Assembly (NCBI GenBank): GCA_029204225.1
Contig: CM055105.1
Span: forward strand, 17,741,353 to 17,805,352
DNA: 64,000 nucleotides
Origin: Diphasiastrum complanatum
Lineage: Eukaryota; Streptophyta; Lycopodiopsida; Lycopodiales; Lycopodiaceae
Reading direction: 5' to 3'
In this document: piece by piece, positions 38,612 through 47,889 of the stretch
Numbering within the stretch: the first letter of the stretch is position 1
Layout of the letters: the number at the start of each line of letters is the position of its first letter
Program-made: the position numbers and the translations under genes
The notes under the pieces: generated by a model
Told to the model about the DNA's origin: nothing
Seen by the model: only the letters and a program-made list of their open reading frames with translations
The model's database searches: none

Positions 38612-40364
38612 AATTGAGTTTCTCAAAAATTGCTCCATATTATAATAACGGTGGGAGAACAAAGTGAACCGCACCTCATACTTGTATTGAGCTCCAGCTT
38701 GAAGATCACTTTCAACTACACATAAAAACAGCAAGTCAACATCTGACATACCATAAGTGCAGGTATCTGAACTCTGATTTTCATGATATTTTCTAACCAA
38801 CTTCAAAACAAATTAGCTTCAAAATCATAACCTTAAAAGATACTCACAATTCCCTGGATCCAAATATGCGATTGCAACCAAAAATCCCGGACCAATATAA
38901 GCAAGAAGTTTTCTCCATCCTCGTTCCTATTAATTGCGATTGATAAATATGGAGAGTCAAATATGCATTCAAGTACAAAAAAAGGACAATTGTAGGATAG
39001 ACTATCTTTCTCTGTAAGATTTGACAATAAAGGCCAACCTCGCGTGAAGTTCATACAAAGATAATACACTCAAATACATAGAAAATCAAATCAAATGCTA
39101 AATGACAAACTAATGTTTTTATTACATCCTTGGATAAGCACTTTACAGATCAAAGAAATAGAATATGTTTGAATAAAGGTGTCACTCAGTTGTGTCATGT
39201 ACTTTTAGTACATCAGTGCTTAGAAATATATTATAATATGGATAATAGGCCAAGAAGGGCCCAAAGTACAATTAATAAGACTTAACAAGGGCTAATTATC
39301 GTTCAAGGTAGTTATGTTTAGTTAAGTTAGAGGATTGTCTATAAGTAAACAAGAGACATCATTTTGAGAATCTTTTGGCTCATTTGCAATTGAGAATACT
39401 TGGAGCTCCATCTCCGCTTCCTCCTTTGTGAATGTGAGCCTTGGGATCTTGATCTTGCTAGGTCTCATGCGCCCCACCATGAATCCATGTACTCCTCACT
39501 CTCCATAATGGAATCCACCTCCTTTTGAGCTTCATTATGATATGAGCTTTGTGGTAGCTTGTGGTTATTGCAAATCTTTGGTTCTCTTCAACATAGGTGT
39601 GGTGGTTGCCTCCCTTCGCTAGCTTCATTGGCTTGGCTTGAGAGGTATGGCACATGACAAGTTGTAATGACAGTCCAATTGGACAAGAAGAAGATCTATT
39701 TCCTAAATTAAAATAATCTTTGGTCCAATCACAAGGATACATTGCAGTCCTTGGCCTTTGTCTATACTTGCAAAGAGATAATCATTGCCTATGCATGAAA
39801 AGCTTCTATATATTGGAGCAGGATCCCATTCATTTTTGTCAACTTTTGTGGAGGGAATGTTAATCATCTCTTACATAAAACAACCAAGTCCTAAACCACA
39901 TAGGAGGCAAAAATCGACCTCCAACGTCCTAATAAATGCTAATGATAAGTGATGGGCTCAAAATAACCAAACATAGAGTCCAAATTAAAGACCCATGGTG
40001 GGTTTTGTTGATGTAATAAATGAAGTACACAGAAAAAGTTTACTACATGAAGCTCAAATCTCATTGATTCCAACTTATTCGACATCTAATTGGCAAATCC
40101 ACGATACATGCCTATTAAGCTTAACTATGAATGTTTGGCTGAATTTAATCTTTGTTGCAAGTTTAAACAGCTATTAGCTAGACCTCGACAGTAAGGTAAT
40201 GGCACAGGTGGCAACAGATTGTGGAATATTGGGGACCACACGCCCTTTGAAATTGTCTCAGAGAGCTCAAACGGCAAGCAAAAGCGATTCAATTTTTGTG
40301 AAGGCTGGGACGGTATATCTTATCCTTGTGTCTCTCTCTTATTCCAGCAGACCTCATATCAAAC

Positions 40365-40460
<96 letters not shown>

Positions 40461-42374
40461 ACGGTACCAAGGCAGCACCATTGTTTAAATTTTTTTTTTT
40501 TGTTTAATTTTTTTTTTTTTATATTTAGTGGGCAATATGGGTATCAGCTTGAAGCTCTTGACAAGAGCAGTGCATTTATGCAGGTTGCCGGTGCTTTCAG
40601 CTACAAAATGTGTTAGACAACTAAATAATGCACCTCTCAGTTTAGTAGTCACTAGTTAACCGTGAGCTCAGATCCGTAAGGCCCTCGTTATGAGGAGAAG
40701 CCATTACTGAGCACGGTTGTTAGTATAGGGTCTACTGTGAGACCATGATGGTTATGAGATGGCTAGATTACAGTTTCTATATAGCAGCAAGTCTTGGGGG
40801 GTTCGGGGGGCGGTAGCCCCCCGAGAAACGGGGGGTCCGGTACCATACTGATCCGCGGTACCATAATATTTTAATATATTTATATTTAATATATATATAT
40901 ATATATATATTTTAAACCCTAATCCCCCCCCCTCGCTTCATCTCTCTCCCTGCCCATCGCGCCCTCTTCCTACTGTCCGCGCCCTCCTCGCCATCACATT
41001 GTCTTCGCGTTGCACAGATCACTTCTACCCTTGCTACTGCTATTTCGGCCATTGTTGTGGATTTTCCAGCCTTCCGCCTCCTATCGCACTCACGATCATC
41101 TCTGCCTTTTGTCCCCAGTTCCTTCTACAGAAATGGTGCATTCCAACCTTGCCGATCTGTGGGACGAGGTGGACATTGTCAGGCGGGTTCCCGACAAGTC
41201 CAACAAGTCCGGTGCAAAGATCGTGCGCTATCGATATTGCTTGGTCGAGTTCGTTGCCACCCTCACTCGCCTTAAAGGCTACCTGCTCGGCGCACGCGCC
41301 AAAAATGGTGGCACACTGAATGCTGCCCCTTGTGGCAGTATGTCCGTCCCCGTCAGGCAACGACTTCTGGACACCTACGGGCCACGTCTTGTGAAGGGGG
41401 AGAACACCATTTCGGAGGGTGTTCTCCGGTTTTGCACCGCTACTTACGTGGTAGACCCCAAGTTGCTGCCTGCTTGGCTGGCACGCACGAGGAGAGGGAG
41501 TGCATCCTCATCCAGTCCCTTTGCCCCTCATCCCCCTCAGACAGTTCCGCCACACGCACCCCCATCTGCACCCATTTCCGTGGATCTCGTCCCATCGCGT
41601 CCGCCAGTTGCCACTGCGGTTCCACCACCTACTGTTGCTCGCACTCCCCCAGTTTACGACTTTCTCATGGACTCTCCGCCACCCGAGCAGGCCTAGGATG
41701 CTGGTGACGAGGCCTTCAAGGATGCTGAGGAGATCCCTTCCTCCCTCCCTTCCCATCCGGATGACCTCCCTAGCCCGCAGTTTTCGTATCCCATGCCAGA
41801 TGTCGCCCCTCCACCAGTGCACCCCACTTATGCTGCTGCACCCATCCCTGCCAGTGCATCCCACTCTCCCCATTCCACGTCTACAGCCGATGCATCCACT
41901 AGTGCCCAGCCTGTCGCGTCATCATCCATTCCCGTCACGGTTGGTGCACCGTGCTGGAGGTCTACTACCCGTCGCCCAGCTGGGAGACTTCTTAGGTAGC
42001 AAAGCATTCGCGGCGCACATCCGCCGCACATGGACAGAGAGGCCACACAGGCCGTGGCCAGTCTAATTTATGAGCTGAACCTTCCATTTGCCATCATCGA
42101 CTCTGAGCCAACGCACGTCTCGCTAGGAGACTTCCGACCATTACGAGCGCATTGCAGGTGATAAGTTATTCTCCCATAGCATGTTAGTTGACGACTGGTG
42201 CGTTGGCTTCATTTCCTGATCAAGTTGTCTTCTGACATGCAAATTTTAAACCTTGCAGACGAAGATATCTGATTTGGAGCGCCAAGTTGACTTGCCTACG
42301 AACAACACCCATCCCATGCCTGCAGATGACTTGGGCACACAGTTGATGGCAGAGAGAGAAAGGGAGATTGTCGA

Positions 42375-42413
<39 letters not shown>

Positions 42414-44177
42414 GCTTAAGCACAGAGAGCCTCCATTGTACGAGGCAAATGAGCCAGTGTCAGAGGATGAGCAGAATGAGGATGAGCCCATTCGGGTTGT
42501 GTTCGCCAGATCAAAGTGGGATGAGGCATATGATACAAGTGTTGGGCACACGCCTAGACTTTATTTGCTGCACATTGTGTATTTGTCGATTTGTAGATGT
42601 GATGCTCTATTTTCAATTTTATTTCAAATGGTATGTGCATGTTTGAATCGTATTTTCAATTAGTTTCAACTGCAGAGATTGATAGCAAATGCACTTCACA
42701 GAAATACACCCCCCTTGATAGCATTTCATAAACACATGTATTACATTGCAATTTCCCAGGCACGCGTTGCACAAAAAACACACTGAACATTAATTCAACA
42801 ATTGTATCAAAATAACAATACGTATCCCGCCATATACGGCTGGGGCTGTTCTTTACACTATGTTAAACACTAAATGCTGCCTCATTTGTTGTCGAAAACT
42901 ACATAACAACATTCAGCCACATACGGCTGGGTCCTATCTATTCTAAACATTCCTACGGATCCACCACTGACTCCTCGCCCTCGTCAGGTGCATGGTTCTG
43001 TCGCTCTCGCTCTACCTCCCGGTTACCCCGATCCGCTTCCTGGTTAGCCCAACGGCGGGCCGCCCTTTCCCTGACCATGATGAGCTGCCGTCGTGTGAAG
43101 TTCATTCCGATCTGCTCATCCAAATCCAGCTCGACAGCGGGGACAAGGGCCACAGCGGGGGCGGGGATCTGCAGCTCTGGGTGTATCTACCGAGTCTGTC
43201 GCAGCATCTCTACAATGTTTGCCTCTTGCTTCCGATGCCTTTCGTTGTGCCTTCGGACATCTTCCTCGAGCTTCCTCCTGGCTTCGCCCTCAGGCTTCGG
43301 TGGTATGCGCTCCGCCATCTCACGACACCCTGTTTCTCAAACTGGCTCTCACAGCCTCTCACAGCCTCTCAATGGCTCTCACTGGCTCTCTCACAGCCTC
43401 TCACAACGCCTCTCACAGCCTCTCTCTCACAGCCTCTCACTGGCTCTCTCACAGCCTCGTGAGTGCCTATTTAACACCACAGCCAGTTCCCCCATGTGCA
43501 GTTGTTGATGATCCCTCCATGTGCCGTTGTACCTGCCCCCATTTGTTGCTCCCCACGTGCTGCACTCCCATTGGCCCCGTGGCCTGCTCCCCCACAGTGT
43601 CCATGTGCTACTGTACCTGCTCCCATGTGTTGCTCCCCCACGTGCTGCACTCTGATTGGGTCCGTGGTCTGCTCCGCATCAATCCCATGTGACGGTGTAC
43701 CTGCTCGGATTTGTTGCTCCCCCACATGCTGCACTCCCATTGACCCAAAGGTCTGCTCCCCCACAGTGCCCCCTGTACAGTCCCCCTTTTTTTCTAAACC
43801 CTAAACCTTTTTTTTCATATTTTTTTACCCTAATTTACATTAATAAAGGGGTTTTATCGCTGGTCTGAGGGCGGCACCATAATGGCGGTACCACCGTTAT
43901 GGTACCGGCGGTACCATAATGGCGGTACCATGGGATTCATATATATATCATAGAATCCCATGGTACCGCCATTATGGTACCGCCGGTACCATAACGGTGG
44001 TACCGCCATTACGGTACCGCCCTATGATCCGTGGTACCAGGGCGGTACCATAATATAAAAAATAAAAATAAAAATAAAAAAATTCCCGTGTTATTTTCGC
44101 AAAAAAAAAAAAAATTTTTTTTTTGGGTACCGCCGACCGATATGGTACCTGCGGTACCGGGATCCGCGGGACCTATG

Positions 44178-44243
<66 letters not shown>

Positions 44244-47200
44244 TTATACAGTTGATTACACAATGATGGGCTACAATACTTCAGCAAAAACTTCCTTCAT
44301 GATATTGGTTATTCTTTCTTCCCTCTGTACGACCATTCCATTGAAATCTAGCACTACTACTTTAGCGTACTTCTCTTTACTAGTCTCTAACTGACTTCAA
44401 AAGAAGCTCTAGCAAGCAACAAATTAGAATCTTCATGACATCCCCCTTTACTTGCTACTTGTCTCTTACTTTGTTCCAAGTTCCAACAGTAGCTCTCTCA
44501 CAAGCTCCTTCCATGGCATAGTTCTCTTCTTCCTTCTAGGGGTTGTCTCTCATCACCTCAAGGTCTCCCAATCCCAAGTTTGTTTTTGTTATGTGTGACT
44601 GCAGGGATTCATCCACCTATGTAAGGTCTCAACTTCCTTCTACCCATCTGGACTAGGAGGTCTCAACCTCCTCCTCGTATGACCCCTTCGCTGTCCTGTA
44701 TTGCTTAGTATATCACCCTTTCAAGAAGCAGCCTTTCATTTTGTATATGGCACCCCCAAAAGTTCCTTCTGATTATGAAGCTTTGCCTCACCGGCTCACT
44801 CCTTTATACACCTTATTATGTTTGGTCACAATGGACACTCGAAGGTAGTATCTCAGCTTCTATAACATCCATCTGCTAGCAAGGATATTTTATGGCCAGT
44901 TTAACATGTTACTTATCTCCCCATTTTGGGTAAATGCTTATGGTTTTTGAAAATATTATGGATCTTTAGTCAATAACTTGTTGCAATTCAGGGCCTCTGA
45001 AGCTCTTAACTCAAGTCCCACATAATGCTCGGCAGGTCTTTTATCGGTATTCCAATGGTTATTCAGTTCTTACACATCTTTTACCCCATTCCCATGTACT
45101 CGGCAGGTCTTTTATCAATATGCCGATGGTTATTCAGTTCTTAATCATCTTTTACCCCATTCCCATGTACTCAATGAAATTTCCATTGGTTCAAGGATCT
45201 GTGACATCATAATTTCCTTTGCAGCATCTATAGGTACCTAGCAGGACCTGGTTCAGGGACCCACCAAAATACAATCTTACCAGTATTCCATGAACCCAGC
45301 AGTATTTACCACATAGGTAAGGTGACGTCCTATGCTGACACGCTAAATTATAGGCAAAACAGTGAATAGAGCATGAACATCCAAAGCAACAGAAGGTATA
45401 TTGGGAGCATGGCTTTCCTAGTGTTTGAGGAGAATATGAATCTTTTGTGAAACAGATAATTTAAAGGTGAATTTGCATTTATAATACTGATTATGAGATA
45501 GATGTGAGTATGCACAAATAGTAACTTTTGTCTGAGAAAGATGATCAGGTATTACAATTTGGATCTTAAACAATCACAAAATGCAAGGTCAATTGATGAC
45601 TTTGGCTAGAGTTATATGCTTGCAAAATCCTCATGCATGTATGTAGATACTTGAATCGAGCATGGAAAAAGCAAAATTTGCTTTCAATTTGTTGGAACGC
45701 AGTGATGCTATCGCAAAATCAGAATTCAAAAGTGTAAGTTGCTCTGAGCTCATAGTCAAATCTTGAGAAAACTTAATGGTAACAAGAATTGATCTTACAT
45801 GCTTTCTATGGCCAGCCTAAAGCAATCATCAAACACATACATGTGGCCTTAAAAATTTGTTGAAAACAAACAAATCTGTACACTCAGATTGAGCAAATCT
45901 GATAAAAAAAAAAAATTGGATGTATTGCTCAAGTTTGACACAATGGATTTAAAAAAATTTAGCAACAATCTGTTGAGGGTCAGCATGCTTGAATCATGCA
46001 AGTTTGCTACAGGAAAATCATGGCATAGTTGTCATGATTAGATGCCAATTATAAGTTGTGGCCAAGCCCAAAACCTTTTTGAATTATCCCAAATTTGTTG
46101 GATGTATGCATGTGGAAAAAACCATGTATGAAAAGGTGGATCAGATAAGCATGATCATTAGCCTGAGCTTTGGCAGTAAATCGTTCCTAGATAAGGGCGA
46201 TCTTCCTATGAAAAAATCTTGCTGTGATTTATTGATGCTAATTGTAGTAACTTGTTGGTTGCTGCGATTGGGAGATGTGATTTTTGAGCAGAATTTTGGG
46301 CTCTAACTTCTTGTCTTGTACATCAATTGCATAGCCTGAACAATCGTGGTTGTTATAGCTTGAAGTTCTCAGATACTATTTTGAAAATCAGAGGCTCTTT
46401 CTGTGCCGCAATTTATGAAAAGATTAAGCAGACTTTAGAACTTTATAAAGCCTGCAATCTAGAAACTTTTTAGCATGATCTCTCAAAATTATATTGTTGA
46501 TGAAAGCATCAATCACGCTTTTGTTGTAACTACCTGGAGGCACACTAGTCGAACACTTGCTTAAGTAGCACTAGTTGTTGGCTAGAAGCTAGGCACAGGA
46601 GAAATTGAACATAATAGTTAAAGATAGAGAAGGCAGTAGGAAGGGTAAGGCTGAGAGAGGCACACTCTCCTATTGTTGGTATAACCTTAGTTGCCCGTTC
46701 CGACATTTTTGGATGCAATGTGCACACGCTTCTAGTTTTACATGTAATGTGCACATGATTCTAGTTTCATATTGCGCATGAGAAGTGTTTGTGTTCTGAC
46801 CTCCCAGTTAAGCTACTACAACCAGTTACGTTCTCCTGGTTAGTTCGAGCTTCCGATTAGCTTAAATAATTAATATTAATTTCCCTTTCATTCTCTATGG
46901 CTCGCCCGTCCCTGGAATGGACTTGAATTTTCCACAGGTAGCCGCAGCTGTAATAGACGTTCAGAACAAAAAAAAACGTTCCGACCCAGTACATTCCGGA
47001 ACGTACGGTACGTTTCGACCCAAAAGGGTCGGAACGGGTTTCTAAGGGTATAACTATCCTCTTTGGCATGAGATGTGGAGGTGAAGCCTCTCATGGACTT
47101 GCAATAGGTTTCATGAGTTTACATGGCAAAAGTGTGAGAGGCACTCATTGTTTATCAGTGAATAGCCCTCATGCCGCAGGAACTTTAAGTGAGATGGCAG

Positions 47201-47851
47201 GCTCATTCAAGGATTTGCAACTTCCAATTGAAATTAGTGACATGCCTACTACAATACCTTCACTCATAGCATATGAGAATCCTAGATGTGTTGCACTTAT
47301 ATGTTCTTACTACAATGGGATCTATGTCAAACAACTCAACAGAGTCATCCCAGTTCCCAATTCCAGATCACATCCTTCTTCACTAGGACAATACCTTGCA
47401 GGGATCTAAAATTTGCAAATGATGATGATTATGATGACACCCTTATTCATAGAGATCAAAGATAATGTATCACTCATAGTCGTGTTGCAGTTAAAATTAT
47501 CCAACCTAACCGGAGGAGACCCACTTCTCATTGACATCCTTTGAGACAACATCAGCATATCCCAGATATCCCTCATGTTGATGCTCATATCAGATCCAAC
47601 CTCAGCCCCAGCAAGACATGATGGCAGTTCTAGATCTTTTTTTAGTCATTATTGGTAGCAAGGTACATTTATATTTATGTACATCTCATTTTGTTTAGTT
47701 CAGTTTAGTTTCTAGTAGTTAGATATTTATGTACTTTACGCTTCTGTTTCTGAGATGTTTCTAAGACATTTCATACGCTCCCTTTGTTACCACTTGCTTG
47801 ACATGTACTTTCTCATCTTATATGCCCTTTAGCATGGAAAATACGTTAATA

Positions 47852-47889
<38 letters not shown>

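Larger units (their letters stand above)
40800..44180 (+). mobile_element. hAT-like DNA transposon relic, intron 1
   Basis: A region of higher GC content than its surroundings holds a plus-strand transposase-like frame (41133-42165), a later plus-strand segment (42265-42663), a minus-strand frame (43318-42953), tandem repeats and a strong hairpin. GGTACC-rich sequence occurs near both edges (40838-40862 and 44127-44175), but no clean terminal repeats or target duplication could be fixed. The limits are approximate. Confidence 0.5.

Noticed and set aside
38438-38806. A 122-aa frame containing an acidic/basic repeat
   Set aside because: Only [13 protein letters not shown] is genic (exon 3). 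The rest is intron and LINE tail.
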